A stretch of DNA of 64,000 nt from Deinococcus apachensis DSM 19763 (GTDB lineage Bacteria > Deinococcota > Deinococci > Deinococcales > Deinococcaceae), in NCBI RefSeq assembly GCF_000381345.1, contig NZ_KB906401.1, positions 233,172 to 297,171 of the forward strand, in the 5' to 3' direction. Within the stretch, counting starts at the first letter, position 1. Each line of letters opens with the position of its first letter. This document shows positions 7,472 through 19,853 of this stretch, piece by piece. The notes under the pieces are model-generated. The model did not search any database. It had not been told where the DNA came from and saw only the letters and a list, made by a program, of their open reading frames with translations. Made by a program: the position numbers and the translations under genes.

Positions 7472-9580
7472 TCAGGGAGCCAGACGCTTGGCCCGCTGTG
7501 CAGGCGTTTCCTCGGGACGCAGGGTCGGCCCCTGAACCGGGCGCATGTGGTTGACCGCGCGAGGACGGGCGGTAGCGGCCTGGGTGGACAGCGGCCCCAA
7601 ACGGTCGTACCACCGGTAACCCTCAACGCTGACCCCAGCAGCGCGTGCCGCATCCAGCACGGCTCGGTAGCCCTGATGGGCCAGGTCAGCCGCCGCGCGG
7701 TACTGCCGGGCGTTGTAGGCGTTGACCGCCGACCTGAAAGTCTGGTCGGCCCCCTGAGCGGCACTGCGGACATCCGCGACCTTTCCGGCGCTCCGAGTGA
7801 GCGCGAGAATGGCGTTGGCATTGGTCAGGTACGCCGTGGTCAGGTCACGGTACTGGGCGTCCAGGTTGAATTGGCCGAAGGTCTTGGCGAGGTTGTTGTA
7901 GCTCATGACGCTACTGACCTCGTCGCCAATGTCGGCGAATCTCGTGTCGCCGCTGGGGCCGTAATCCTCGTCGCGCTCACTGTCATAGCCGTCGTGGGGG
8001 TGCGACTGGCTGAGGTGATGCCCCGACTCGTGGACCACTGTGTCGGTGAAGCCGTAGCCCGCGGCATTCAGGGCCGGGGTCAGGAAGTTCAGGGTCATGG
8101 CCTGGGTACCGGTCACCCCTTCATTGATGGCCCGGCCGAGCAGCCCCGCGTTCGGCGTCTTGGGATCACTGTCATTGAATAGGTAGGTAGGGATGTTGTA
8201 CTGGTTAGGGGTGGCCTGGGCACGCTGGCGGATTTCCTGGAGGGCCAGTTGGAAGAACCGCTCCCCGGTGGCGTCGGCGAAGTCGGGCGAGCAGGCGTCG
8301 TCGGTGGGTAGCGGGAAGAAGCAGCGGTAGGCGTCGGCCAGATCGCCCGTCAACGCGGTTTCACGCTGCGTGTGGCTCCACTGCACGAAGGGGTTCAGGG
8401 GCGTCAGCCTGTCCTGGGCCACCTGGCCCTGAATCACTTTCTCTCCCGCCACAGCGCCCGTCCCCTGCTCCAGCGCGATGTCCAGGTTGATGTGCTCGGG
8501 CATGTCGGGCGGCGTGAGGGACACGCGGTAAAGCGGGCTGGGCGTGAACAGCAGGTTGATGGCGACGTACCGCACCACCTTGCCCAGGTCCGCGCTGATC
8601 TTCTCGGCGTAGGCCACGCTGGCCTTGCGGGTGCCGTACTCCCAGATGGGTGGCATCCGCTTGTCATAAATCTTGTCGCCGTCCACATCACTGTCGGTGA
8701 TGTTCCACGCGTCGCTCCAGTAGTCAGGGTTGGCCGACTGATCGTAGAACCATACGCGGCGGGCCTGGCCCTGATCGGCCCCCGGTGTGCCGCCCCAGGC
8801 GACGGTGCGCCGACTGCTGCGGGCACCGAAGTTGACCTGGGTGTCGGTTTCGATCGCCTCCGGCCGCTCATGACTGTAGCTGTGGAACTTGAAGTCGGGC
8901 CGGTTATACCAGTTGATGAGAAACACGGTGTACTCGGTGGTGTCCACACCGATCTGGCCCGCGTTGTCCGCCAGCCACTGCTCCACCTTCGCGCCGTCGA
9001 TCTCGAAATTGCCGGTGACCTGCCGGGCGATGTTGCCCGCAGGCCGGGGGCAGCCGTACACGGGCGTGTCCTCACCCTCGGGGCGGAAGGATTTCAACAC
9101 GTTCTGTTGGTCCGCACTCTGGCAGTTGTAGGCTGCCGAGGAAATGTTCAGGTACTTCACGCCGTCGCGTTCGACGGACTTCTCGGCGCCGTTCTGGCCC
9201 AGGAAGGTGAAGAACGCGTCCTCGAAGGCCTGCCCGGCGTCCACGTAGTTGTACTCGAACTCGAAGTCGTTCCCGCTCAGTTCCTTGTTGCCGTAGTAGC
9301 TGGGATAGCGGTTGATGGTCTGGTACGTGTCGGGCAACTCCTGGCGCATCGACTCGAAGTTCAGGTCGCGCGGTCCGGCCACCTGGCCCGGCAGGGTGGA
9401 CCTGTACCCGATATTCACGATGTTAATCCGGAGTTTCTGCTTGATCGTGGCCCGCGCGCCCGGCTGGAGGGTTCCGAGCTGCCCGAATGAATCGGGGTCT
9501 TCCGTAGGGGGTGTGCCGCCGCCACAGGCAACAAGCAGGCTGGCGCTGAGCAGGGCGAGACCGACGGCTTTTGCATTCAT
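7472..9580 (-). CDS. Zinc metalloprotease lipoprotein with HExxHxxxxxH motif
   Basis: A 702-residue exported protein. The start at 9580 gives a clean lipoprotein signal (MNAKAVGLALLSASLLVACGG) and has GGAG upstream; an earlier in-frame GTG or ATG would put 24 polar residues before the signal. The zinc site HESGHHLSQSH is encoded at about 8000-8032. It follows the metzincin spacing HExxHxxxxxH, but the usual Gly of the third turn is Ser. The N-terminal 500 residues are rich in aromatic residues and carry Cys that may form disulfides. The last 100 residues are helical and Ala-rich. The substrate is unknown. It is in the same orientation as the other exported proteases nearby. Confidence 0.75.
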   Translation of the reverse strand: MNAKAVGLALLSASLLVACGGGTPPTEDPDSFGQLGTLQPGARATIKQKLRINIVNIGYRSTLPGQVAGPRDLNFESMRQELPDTYQTINRYPSYYGNKELSGNDFEFEYNYVDAGQAFEDAFFTFLGQNGAEKSVERDGVKYLNISSAAYNCQSADQQNVLKSFRPEGEDTPVYGCPRPAGNIARQVTGNFEIDGAKVEQWLADNAGQIGVDTTEYTVFLINWYNRPDFKFHSYSHERPEAIETDTQVNFGARSSRRTVAWGGTPGADQGQARRVWFYDQSANPDYWSDAWNITDSDVDGDKIYDKRMPPIWEYGTRKASVAYAEKISADLGKVVRYVAINLLFTPSPLYRVSLTPPDMPEHINLDIALEQGTGAVAGEKVIQGQVAQDRLTPLNPFVQWSHTQRETALTGDLADAYRCFFPLPTDDACSPDFADATGERFFQLALQEIRQRAQATPNQYNIPTYLFNDSDPKTPNAGLLGRAINEGVTGTQAMTLNFLTPALNAAGYGFTDTVVHESGHHLSQSHPHDGYDSERDEDYGPSGDTRFADIGDEVSSVMSYNNLAKTFGQFNLDAQYRDLTTAYLTNANAILALTRSAGKVADVRSAAQGADQTFRSAVNAYNARQYRAAADLAHQGYRAVLDAARAAGVSVEGYRWYDRLGPLSTQAATARPRAVNHMRPVQGPTLRPEETPAQRAKRLAP

Positions 9581-9877
9581 GCTGGCTCCGGAAGGGTGAG
9601 ACGAGGACGGGCAAGCGCGGACGGTGCCACAGAGTGTTTCTGTACCCCACACTGTGTACGTACAGACAGGCAGAAAAGGTGTGTTTTGGGACTAGGACAC
9701 GCTTCACACGGGACTCATGGGATTCACGGCCCCCGGAGACCTGCTTCTCCTGCCTCTTGATCAACCCAGGACCCCGCCCAACCTCTTCTGGCCGCAGCCC
9801 GACCTGGTCGTTCCCTCCCCCACCGCACTTCTGACCGTTCTCCCCCAGCTCCGGCTAAAAAGGGGCTGGGGAGTGCT
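9581..9877. other. Intergenic region between metalloprotease and M16 genes
   Basis: About 300 nt without a gene. A 10-bp palindrome TGTACGTACA lies at 9655-9664, about 75 nt upstream of the metalloprotease start, and could be a regulator site. A GC-rich imperfect hairpin with an A-run near 9850-9875 could help end transcription of the M16 genes. Nothing else is recognised. Confidence 0.35.
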
Positions 9878-11112
9878 TCAGGTCACTTCAATGCCCGGTC
9901 CCAGTGCGACGACCGTGGGCCGGGTCAGCGGGCAGAGGTCGAGGACGGCCCGCACGTCTTCCAAGGTCACCCGCGCGGCACGGTCCACGAGTTCGTCTGT
10001 AGACAGGGGCCGCCCCAGCGCAAGGTGTTCCATGCCCAGCGCGAAGAGACGGCCCTGTGGGGTCTCGGCGCGGAGCAGGTTGCCGACCGCCAGCTTGCGC
10101 GCGGCGCGGCGCACGGTGGTTTCAGTTAGCGTCTCCGGCACGCCCGCCAGGACGGCCAGGTAGGCGTCCAGCACCGCCTGTGCCCGTTCGGTGTCGCAGG
10201 AGAAGCCGCCCTCGAAGGTGCCCACGTCGCGGAATTCCAGGTGGGCGAGGTCGGCGGAGTCGGCCAGCCCGGTGTCGAGCAGCGCCCAGTACAGCAGCCC
10301 GTTCTCACCGCCGACGAGTTCGGCCAGCACCACGGCGGCCTCGCGCAGCGGGTGGGCGGCAGGGAGGCCGGGCAGGGCGAGCGCGACCTGCACGCGGGCC
10401 AGACGGTCGTCCCGGATGGTGCGGACGGTGCCGGGCGCGGGCGGAATGGGGGCTGGCTCAGCGGGCGGACGCGGAGCCCCGGCGGGCCAACCCCGCAACT
10501 CCTCCCCCGCCCAGGCGAGCACCCATTCCGGGTCGAAGGCGCCCACGACCGCCAGCGTCACCCGGTCCGCCCCGTAGCGTTCGCGGTGATTGCGCGCCAA
10601 AGCCTCCCGGGTCAGCGCCCGCACCGTCTCGGGCGTCCCCAGGACCGAATGCCCCAGCGGATTCCCACCCCAGTAGTCGGCCCGCAGCTCGTCGGCCACA
10701 CGCACGGCGGGCTGCTCGGCGTACATGGCGATTTCTTCCAGGATCACGTCGCGCTCGGGCTCGATGTCGGCGGGGCGCAGTGCGGGGCGCATAAGTTCGG
10801 TCAGCGTGTCCATCAGTTCGGGCGCTTGCTCGGGCAGGGTCGCGGCGTGGTAGACGGTCGCCTCGTCGCCCGTGAAGGCGTTGGCGTGGCCGCCGAGTTC
10901 GTCCAGCCGCTCGTTCAGCTCGGCAGCACTCAGCCGCTCCGACCCCTTGAACAGCAGGTGTTCCAGGAAGTGCGAGGCCCCCATCTCCTCCCGGCGCTCG
11001 TCGCGCGCCCCGGTCGCCACGAAGTACCCGGCGGCGACCGTCTGCGCCCCGGGGTCCGGTTCGAGGAGGAGGGTCAGGCCGTTGGGCAGGGTGCGCTTCA
11101 GGGTGGGGGACG

Positions 11113-11116
<4 letters not shown>
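9878..11116 (-). CDS. M16 family zinc peptidase (active subunit)
   Basis: A 412-residue insulinase/mitochondrial-processing-peptidase family protein. The inverted zinc motif HxxEH is His49-Phe-Leu-Glu52-His53 (SHFLEH), and the third ligand Glu is at 127 or 128 in VILEEI, the family's usual distance. No signal peptide is seen, so it should act in the cytoplasm unless exported otherwise. The GTG start overlaps the stop of the upstream M16 gene by 4 nt. In bacteria such pairs form a heterodimer with one catalytic and one inactive subunit, and this pair fits that pattern. Confidence 0.93.
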
Positions 11117-12372
<1,256 letters not shown>

Positions 12373-12415
12373 CGGGGGATTGTAGCGCCATGTGGGGACA
12401 ACACCGGGAGCCAGG

Positions 12416-13333
12416 TCACGGGGGAGGTTCGTCCGCAGCCAACAACTCCGGCGGGGGCGGGGCGCGCAGGGTCAAAAGCCCGCCCGTCCGGGGGTGGGGG
12501 AAGACCAGCCTCTCGGCATGGAGCAGGTACCCGCCGTCCCCCGGCAGGCCCGGCAGATCGGCCCGGGGCAACCCGCCAGACGCGTACAGCGGGTCGCCGA
12601 CGAGCGGATGCCCAGCCGAGGCGAGGTGAATGCGAATCTGATGCGGGCGCCCGGTGGGAATGTCCACCCCGAACAACGTCTGGTCCTGGTCCGGGCGGCG
12701 TTCCAGCACCTGCGCCTCGCTGAGGGATGGTTTGCCCGCTGGGCTTGCCGCGAATACGTTGCCCAGCCAGGGGTGCGGCACGGGGCCGATGGGGGTGGTG
12801 ATGGTGTACGAGTCCTGCTCGGCCAAGCCAGACGCGAGGGCTCGGTAGCGCTTCCGCACCTCCCCGTTGCGCCAGGCTTCCGCCAGAAAGGAGGCGGCCC
12901 CGGCGGTGCGCGCGAACAGCACCAGACCGGAGGTGCCGCGTCCCAGACGGTGCAGCGGGGTGGCCTCCGGGAAGTTACGGCGAACCACGCTCAGCAATGT
13001 GTGGTTCAAGAAGCCACCGCCCGGCAGGGTAGGGAGCCCGCTCGGCTTACTGACCGCCAGAAGTTCCGCGTCCCGGTAAATGAGTTCGTATTCCAGCGGC
13101 GCCTCCTCCTCGTGCCAGGGGGGGCGCCGCCATTCGAGCCGCTGGCCGGGGCGCAGAACCTCGCTTCCGTGCGCCACCTCGCCGTCCAGGCGGACCTCGC
13201 CCCGGTCCAGCCGGGCCTGCCACTCGCGCTCGTCCGAATGCCCGTAGCGGCGCGTCAGGTAGGCAAGGACGGTCAGGCCCCGCGCCCGGCCCCCCAGTTC
13301 CTCGCGGTAGGTATAGCCGTCGTTGAGGGCCAT
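12416..13333 (-). CDS. RluA-family RNA pseudouridine synthase with altered active-site motif
   Basis: A 305-residue protein. Residues 20-70 look like an S4 RNA-binding domain, and residues 85-290 like the RluA/RluD catalytic domain ([37 protein letters not shown]). The family motif HRLDxxTSG reads HRLGRGTSG, with the catalytic Asp replaced by Gly131 (codon GGA at 12943-12941). Either this belongs to a divergent subgroup or it is not catalytic in the standard way. The target would be rRNA or tRNA uridine. A TAGCCT box six bases before the ATG suggests a leaderless transcript. It is divergent from the M23 peptidase gene. Confidence 0.85.
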   Translation of the reverse strand: MALNDGYTYREELGGRARGLTVLAYLTRRYGHSDEREWQARLDRGEVRLDGEVAHGSEVLRPGQRLEWRRPPWHEEEAPLEYELIYRDAELLAVSKPSGLPTLPGGGFLNHTLLSVVRRNFPEATPLHRLGRGTSGLVLFARTAGAASFLAEAWRNGEVRKRYRALASGLAEQDSYTITTPIGPVPHPWLGNVFAASPAGKPSLSEAQVLERRPDQDQTLFGVDIPTGRPHQIRIHLASAGHPLVGDPLYASGGLPRADLPGLPGDGGYLLHAERLVFPHPRTGGLLTLRAPPPPELLAADEPPP

Positions 13334-13396
13334 GTTCGTAGGCTAGCGGCTGGAGGTGGAGTCCCAGCTCTCATGGCCACGCCCCATCCTGAATAG

Positions 13397-13939
13397 GTGC
13401 GCCCGCGCCGCCCCGCCCGCCTGCTCCGCCGACCCGTGGTTCTCGCCGCCGTTCTGGCGCTTCTGGCGGGCGTCCTGTATCTGCTGTGGCCCTCCATTGA
13501 GAATGCCCGGCGCTACGCGGCGCTGCTCTCGGCCCCGGTTCCGGCGGCGGGAAGCCTGCCCAACCCCCTGCCCGGCCAGCGGTTCGTGGACACCTGGGGT
13601 GGGGCGCGCGAGGGGGGCCGCCGCCACGAGGGGGTGGACATCTTTGCGCCGCGCGGCACGCCGATTCGGGCTACCACCCGTGGCCTCGTTCTGAATGTAG
13701 GCGAGAACCGGTTGGGCGGGCGCACGGTGATGGTGCTCGGCCCCGGCGGGCAGCGGCACTACTACGCGCACCTCGACCGTTACGCCGACTTGAAGGAGGG
13801 GGAGTGGATCGAGGCCGGGACAGTCGTGGGCTATGTGGGGGACAGCGGCAATGCCAGGGGGACGCCGACGCACCTGCACTACGGGATTTACACCCCGACT
13901 GGGGCAATCAATCCGTACCCGCTGCTGCGGCAGGAGTGA
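13397..13939 (+). CDS. M23 family metallopeptidase, membrane-anchored
   Basis: A 180-residue protein with a basic N-terminus and a transmembrane segment at about residues 12-32 ([18 protein letters not shown]). The C-terminal domain has LytM/M23 zinc-site residues: His and Asp of RHEGVDIF, and the HLHYG motif near the end. Such enzymes cleave peptidoglycan cross-bridges or act as activators of other hydrolases. All main ligands appear present, so activity is likely. The start is GTG at 13397. It stands alone on the plus strand. Confidence 0.9.
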   Translation: MRPRRPARLLRRPVVLAAVLALLAGVLYLLWPSIENARRYAALLSAPVPAAGSLPNPLPGQRFVDTWGGAREGGRRHEGVDIFAPRGTPIRATTRGLVLNVGENRLGGRTVMVLGPGGQRHYYAHLDRYADLKEGEWIEAGTVVGYVGDSGNARGTPTHLHYGIYTPTGAINPYPLLRQE

Positions 13940-13999
13940 GCCCCGTCAGGTAGGGCGTCTGGTTCATCCCGGTGATTGGGTTGGGCTGCCGCATTGACC

Positions 14000-14679
14000 T
14001 CACGCCAGGACCCCCAGCACCTCAGCCAGGCCAGCGCCCCGGTTCAGCAGGGCGCGCAGGGTGCCCGCCTGATGGAGTCCCGCCGCGTGCGCCAGGTCCT
14101 CGGTGTACTCCGCGAAGCTCTTCAGAAAGGGACCGTCCGGGTGGTATCCCTCTCCCACAAAGCCGACGAGGGCGAGGCGGAGCGCCAGTCGCTGCACGGG
14201 CTCCGGCGCCTGGCCCACCCGGATGCCTTTGCGCGACACGTAGGGGTCGTGCGTCAGGATGTGGGTCGAGCCCGCCCAGGGGTCGGGGGCCGCGTACTCC
14301 AGCGCCCGCAGCCCGCTCATGGCGAGCGCCCCGGCGCACTGCGGGCAGGGCTGCACGGTTGTCAGGAGCGTCCAGGTGCGGACCTCGGGGGGCTCCGTAT
14401 GGGGCAGGGCGAGCAGGGCGTTGATCTCCGCGTGCGCCAACTCGTGCCCGCTGATAACGCCCGCCACTCCCCGCGGCTCCCCCAGTCGGTTACGCCCCCG
14501 CGCGATCACCTGCCCTGTCCCATCCACCACGACCGCACCGATGGGATAGGAGCCATGGCAGTAGGCGGTCCAGGCTTCGGAAAGGGCCGCGTGCCAGCCG
14601 CTCGTCAGGGGGAAGTGGCTCGTGGTCAGTGAGGTGTGTGCCCCTTCCACTACCCACTCACTTTTGTCCACTTCCCGCT

Positions 14680-14683
<4 letters not shown>
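14000..14683 (-). CDS. Cytidine/deoxycytidylate-type nucleoside deaminase
   Basis: A 227-residue zinc deaminase. The signature is His84-Ala-Glu86 (LAHAEINAL) and PCxxC at Cys113 and Cys116 (QPCPQC). The Glu is the proton shuttle and His/Cys/Cys bind zinc. The substrate class (cytosine, guanine or tRNA adenine) cannot be fixed from the motif. The C-terminal 75 residues extend past the usual core of about 150. The GTG start overlaps the stop of the GGDEF gene by 4 nt, so the two are co-translated. Confidence 0.85.
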
Positions 14684-15285
<602 letters not shown>

Positions 15286-15334
15286 GACAGGTTCTCCTTG
15301 CTGGAATCAGAAAAAGGTCAGCTTTCCGCTCTGG

Positions 15335-15355
15335 TATATAGATGCATTGTATATA
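15335..15355. promoter_or_regulatory. AT-rich dyad upstream of the GGDEF-RHH gene
   Basis: TATATA (15335-15340), ATGCAT (15342-15347) and TATATA (15350-15355) lie 50-70 nt upstream of the GGDEF gene. On the minus strand a weak -35/-10 pair overlaps this block. It stands out in GC-rich DNA and could be promoter, operator or both. Confidence 0.45.
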
Positions 15356-15446
15356 TGTCGGAACTGTTACGGCAATACTGGGGGTGGGAAAGCGGCGTCC
15401 CAGTGCGGCTTGAGCGTCTTAGACTCAGATTCTTGTACTCCAGGTG

Positions 15447-15476
15447 TTGACATTTTTGAGCCTGAGGGGCTAGGAT
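15447..15476 (+). promoter_or_regulatory. groESL promoter
   Basis: TTGACA (15447-15452), an 18-nt spacer and TAGGAT (15471-15476), giving a leader of about 75 nt before groES. No CIRCE element (TTAGCACTC-N9-GAGTGCTAA) is present, so HrcA control is unlikely here. Confidence 0.75.
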
Positions 15477-15558
15477 TCCGTCTGCAACGGCAAAAACTGC
15501 CGGGTAAGCCGGTGAGGTGTCCGTTCCACTTACTTCATTTCACAGGAGGTACAGATCT

Positions 15559-15846
15559 ATGCTGAAACCATTGGGCGACCGCGTTCTCGTGGAGATCATC
15601 GAGGAAACCGAGCAGAAGACCGCCGGGGGTCTGTTTGTCCCCGACACCGCGAAGGAAAAGAGCCAGCGCGGGAAAGTCATTTCTGTGGGCAACGGCAAGC
15701 TGCTCGACAACGGGACGCGCGTCGCGCTGGACGTGAAGGAAGGCGACACCGTGTATTTCGCCAAGTACGGCGGCACGGAAGTCAACCTGGACGGCAAGAA
15801 CTACTCGATCCTCAGCGAGCGCGACATCCTCGCCATCGTGGAGTGA
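15559..15846 (+). CDS. groES: Co-chaperonin GroES
   Basis: A 95-residue, full-length GroES. It starts [20 protein letters not shown], has the mobile-loop segment [14 protein letters not shown] (about 21-34), and ends DILAIVE. The start at 15559 is set by AGGAGG eight bases upstream; in-frame codons further up lack a site. The heptamer caps the GroEL ring during ATP-driven protein folding. It is followed by a hairpin and then groEL. Confidence 0.98.
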   Translation: MLKPLGDRVLVEIIEETEQKTAGGLFVPDTAKEKSQRGKVISVGNGKLLDNGTRVALDVKEGDTVYFAKYGGTEVNLDGKNYSILSERDILAIVE

Positions 15847-15856
15847 AGCGGTCAGC

Positions 15857-15891
15857 CGTCAGCTTTCGGCCTTCAGTGGCAAAAGCTGACG
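15857..15891 (+). promoter_or_regulatory. Hairpin between groES and groEL
   Basis: Perfect 10-bp inverted repeat CGTCAGCTTT / AAAGCTGACG with a 15-nt loop, starting 11 nt after the groES stop. There is no T-run, so it is not a standard terminator. It could stabilise or process the bicistronic mRNA and adjust the GroES:GroEL ratio. Confidence 0.6.
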
Positions 15892-15936
15892 CTCCCGCTC
15901 ATGCCCTGTCCTTCTTTTCCGACTGCTGAGAGCTGA

Positions 15937-17607
<1,671 letters not shown>

Positions 17608-17688
17608 CCAAGAGCAGGGACTCCTGCGTCGCAGGCGGCAAGAATGGCGAGGGGCCGTCCCTGAGCCTGGAGCCAGCAAAAACGCAGG

Positions 17689-17732
17689 AACAAGCAGGCC
17701 GGAGCGTGATGCTCCGGCCTGCTTGTTCTTGT
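17689..17732 (+). terminator. Terminator after groEL
   Basis: A perfect 17-bp stem (17689-17705 with 17711-17727, loop GTGAT) followed by a T-rich tail CTTGT. The complementary side also has a T-run (GTTTTTGC on the minus strand), so it may stop transcription from both sides. Confidence 0.88.
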
Positions 17733-17745
17733 GGTTCGGGGTCGG

Positions 17746-18300
17746 TTAGGCGCTGGCGCCGCTCGACGGTTCGGTCCGGTAGCTCAGCACCACAACCCCG
17801 GTGGCGGTCGTCTTGACCTCAGCCAACTGAAAGGCGGCGCGGCTTTCCTGGGAGAACAGGCGCCTCCCCTCGCCCACCACGACCGGGCAGACGATCAGGC
17901 GCAGTTCGTCGATCAGGCCGTGCTCCAGCAGCGAACGCACAAGCACGCCGCTGCCATAGATCAGGATGTCGGCGCCCTCGCCCTGCTTCAATGCCCGGAC
18001 TTCCCCGGCAATGTCGCCCGAGAGGGACGCGGCGTTCCAGGTCAGGTCGGTCAAGGTGCGGGTGACGACATACTTGGGCAGGGCGTTGATGCGGCCCGTG
18101 AAGCGGTCACCATCGGTGTTCGCCATCCACGCCGCGGACATGCCCTCGTAGGTCACCCGGCCGAGCAGCAGCGTGTCGCTCCCAAACAGCCACCGGTCCT
18201 GCAACTCGCCCAACTCCTCGTTGAAGTAAGGGGCGGTCCACATGGGATCGCTCATGATGCCGTCCAGACTCAGGTATTCCACCGCGATGATTTTTCGCAT
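17746..18300 (-). CDS. Dihydrofolate reductase-fold (RibD C-terminal-like) protein
   Basis: A 184-residue protein that starts MRKIIAVEYLSLDGIMSDP and carries LLLGRVTYEGM and ILIYGSGVLVRSLLEHGLIDELRL, all typical of the stand-alone RibD_C/DHFR-like family. Members bind NADPH and reduce various small substrates; the true substrate is unknown. The start has AAAGGAGC upstream. The AraC-family gene upstream on the same strand ends 113 nt before it and may regulate it. Confidence 0.85.
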   Translation of the reverse strand: MRKIIAVEYLSLDGIMSDPMWTAPYFNEELGELQDRWLFGSDTLLLGRVTYEGMSAAWMANTDGDRFTGRINALPKYVVTRTLTDLTWNAASLSGDIAGEVRALKQGEGADILIYGSGVLVRSLLEHGLIDELRLIVCPVVVGEGRRLFSQESRAAFQLAEVKTTATGVVVLSYRTEPSSGASA

Positions 18301-18412
18301 AATCCACGCTCCTTTGTCGTCGTACCGGGGGATATGTTCTCCAGCACCACATCAGCAGTATGGAAGGGAACGCAATTGAAGTCTTGTATCGGAACGACAC
18401 CCCGTACGCGCT

Positions 18413-19141
18413 TCACTCAGGCGCCGGGTCCTGCCGCCCCAACTCCTGAACACTGAGTGGCGAGTGCGGCCACACCTCCTGGACGATGCGCGCGGGAGTC
18501 TGACCGGCGAGGTGCCGCAGCGCCCGGGTGAGGTGTGGCTGGTCCGTGTACCCCAGGTCGTGAACGACATCCGGGATCGCGGCCCCGGTCTGGAGCAGCG
18601 CCACCGCCCGGCGCGCCCGCTCGATGATGAGGACCGAGCGGCTCGACAGTCCGGTGGCGTGCAGAAAACGCCGTTGCAGGGTGCGGAGGGTGGTGGGCCG
18701 CTTCGGCAGCTCCTGCCCCAAGAGGAGGTCGACAGTCGGCTCGCAGCGCAGGAGCCCGAGGCGCACGAGGCGGTCGACGAAGGCGTCGGCGTCCTGACTG
18801 TCCGGGATCGGGAGGGATTCGTCGTGCAGCCAGAACGAGCCTCCCGTGGCTGACAGAACCGCGTGCCGGTCGAGGAGGTGCGCGGGCGGAAGCGCGGGGA
18901 CGAAGACGCCGAGCTTGAAGGTGATGCCGAAGAATTCCGCGTCCGCAGGCACGTGCGCGGCGGTCGCCCGGCTCTCCGGCCCGCGCAGCACGACAGTCGT
19001 CATTCCCCGTTGGCGCGTGACCACCAGTTCCGACCGGGTCACCGCGAGCGAGGTGAAGGACCCGGCCCGCTCACTTTCAGCCCGCCAGACCGATTCGACC
19101 AGAGGGGACCCGGGGACCTGGCTCTCGGACGTGAATGCCAT
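18413..19141 (-). CDS. AraC-family transcriptional regulator
   Basis: A 242-residue regulator. The C-terminal 100 residues contain the two helix-turn-helix units of AraC/XylS proteins (RARRAVALLQTGAAIPDVVHD and DQPHLTRALRHLAGQTPARI). The N-terminal 130 residues are an effector-binding region without recognisable ligand motif. The start is uncertain: ATG at 19141 starts MAFTSES, and GTG codons just upstream are possible. It faces away from the P-loop kinase gene and precedes the RibD-like gene, a plausible target. Confidence 0.85.
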   Translation of the reverse strand: MAFTSESQVPGSPLVESVWRAESERAGSFTSLAVTRSELVVTRQRGMTTVVLRGPESRATAAHVPADAEFFGITFKLGVFVPALPPAHLLDRHAVLSATGGSFWLHDESLPIPDSQDADAFVDRLVRLGLLRCEPTVDLLLGQELPKRPTTLRTLQRRFLHATGLSSRSVLIIERARRAVALLQTGAAIPDVVHDLGYTDQPHLTRALRHLAGQTPARIVQEVWPHSPLSVQELGRQDPAPE

Positions 19142-19272
19142 CACCACCGCCAGTATGCCCCGCGCCCCAGGCTCTGGCCGCGAGATTCCGCCCGGGTGCA
19201 CGTAGGTCGCAACGCCAGGACTCCCACTTTCGGGGAATGTTCCGCAGCACCAGCCGCCCTACACTTCCGCCC

Positions 19273-19800
19273 ATGCCGCCCACCCTGCTCGTCGTCTCCG
19301 GTCTTCCCGCCTCCGGCAAGACCCACCTCGGCTCGCGGCTGGCGCGGGAGCTGGGCTGGCCGCTGGTCACCAAGGACGAGTACAAGCAGATGCTGCACGA
19401 CCATCTGCCGGACCTGACACGCGCTCAGGCTGGGCCACTGAGTTTCGAGATCCTGTACCACGTGGCGGGCATGATCCTGGCGGCGGGCGGGAGTGCCGTG
19501 CTGGAAACGCACTTCTACCGGGGCCTGAGCGAGCGGAAAATAGGAGCGCTTGCCATGACACATGGAGCGAGGGTCGTCCAAATCTTCTGCCATGCCCCGT
19601 TGGACGAACTGGGGCGGCGGCACGCGGCGCGGGTGGCCTCCGGGATGCGTCCCCATATCGACCAGCCCTTCGACCACGCCGAATTGCCGGAAAGCGCGTG
19701 TTGGACGCCGCTGGCACTCAGCGCTCCTCTGCGGGAGGTGGACACCACCTTCACCCACGACCTCGCCGAACTCGCCCAATGGGTGCGGGAACAACGTTGA
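19273..19800 (+). CDS. P-loop NTPase / small-molecule kinase-like protein
   Basis: A 175-residue single-domain protein with Walker A GLPASGKT at residues 10-17 and a compact kinase-like fold (TKDEYKQML, GGSAVLETHFYRG, ARVVQIFCHAP). It resembles the AAA_33/zeta-toxin-like kinase group that phosphorylates small molecules or RNA ends; the substrate is unknown. TACACT lies seven bases before the ATG at 19273, which fits a leaderless message, and upstream in-frame codons read into the AraC antisense region. Confidence 0.82.
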   Translation: MPPTLLVVSGLPASGKTHLGSRLARELGWPLVTKDEYKQMLHDHLPDLTRAQAGPLSFEILYHVAGMILAAGGSAVLETHFYRGLSERKIGALAMTHGARVVQIFCHAPLDELGRRHAARVASGMRPHIDQPFDHAELPESACWTPLALSAPLREVDTTFTHDLAELAQWVREQR

Positions 19801-19836
19801 GGGGGAAGGCCCACCCGGAACCCTCCCCCTCCCTTT
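19799..19836 (+). terminator. Probable terminator after P-loop gene
   Basis: GAGGGGGAAGG pairs with CCCTCCCCCTC (one mismatch) across an 11-nt loop, followed by CCTTTCT. It lies in the convergent gap with the phosphoglycerate mutase gene. Confidence 0.5.
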
Positions 19837-19853
19837 CTGACCGCTGACCCCTC

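Noticed and set aside
15300..15558. CIRCE element upstream of groES
   Set aside because: The consensus inverted repeat TTAGCACTC-N9-GAGTGCTAA is not present.
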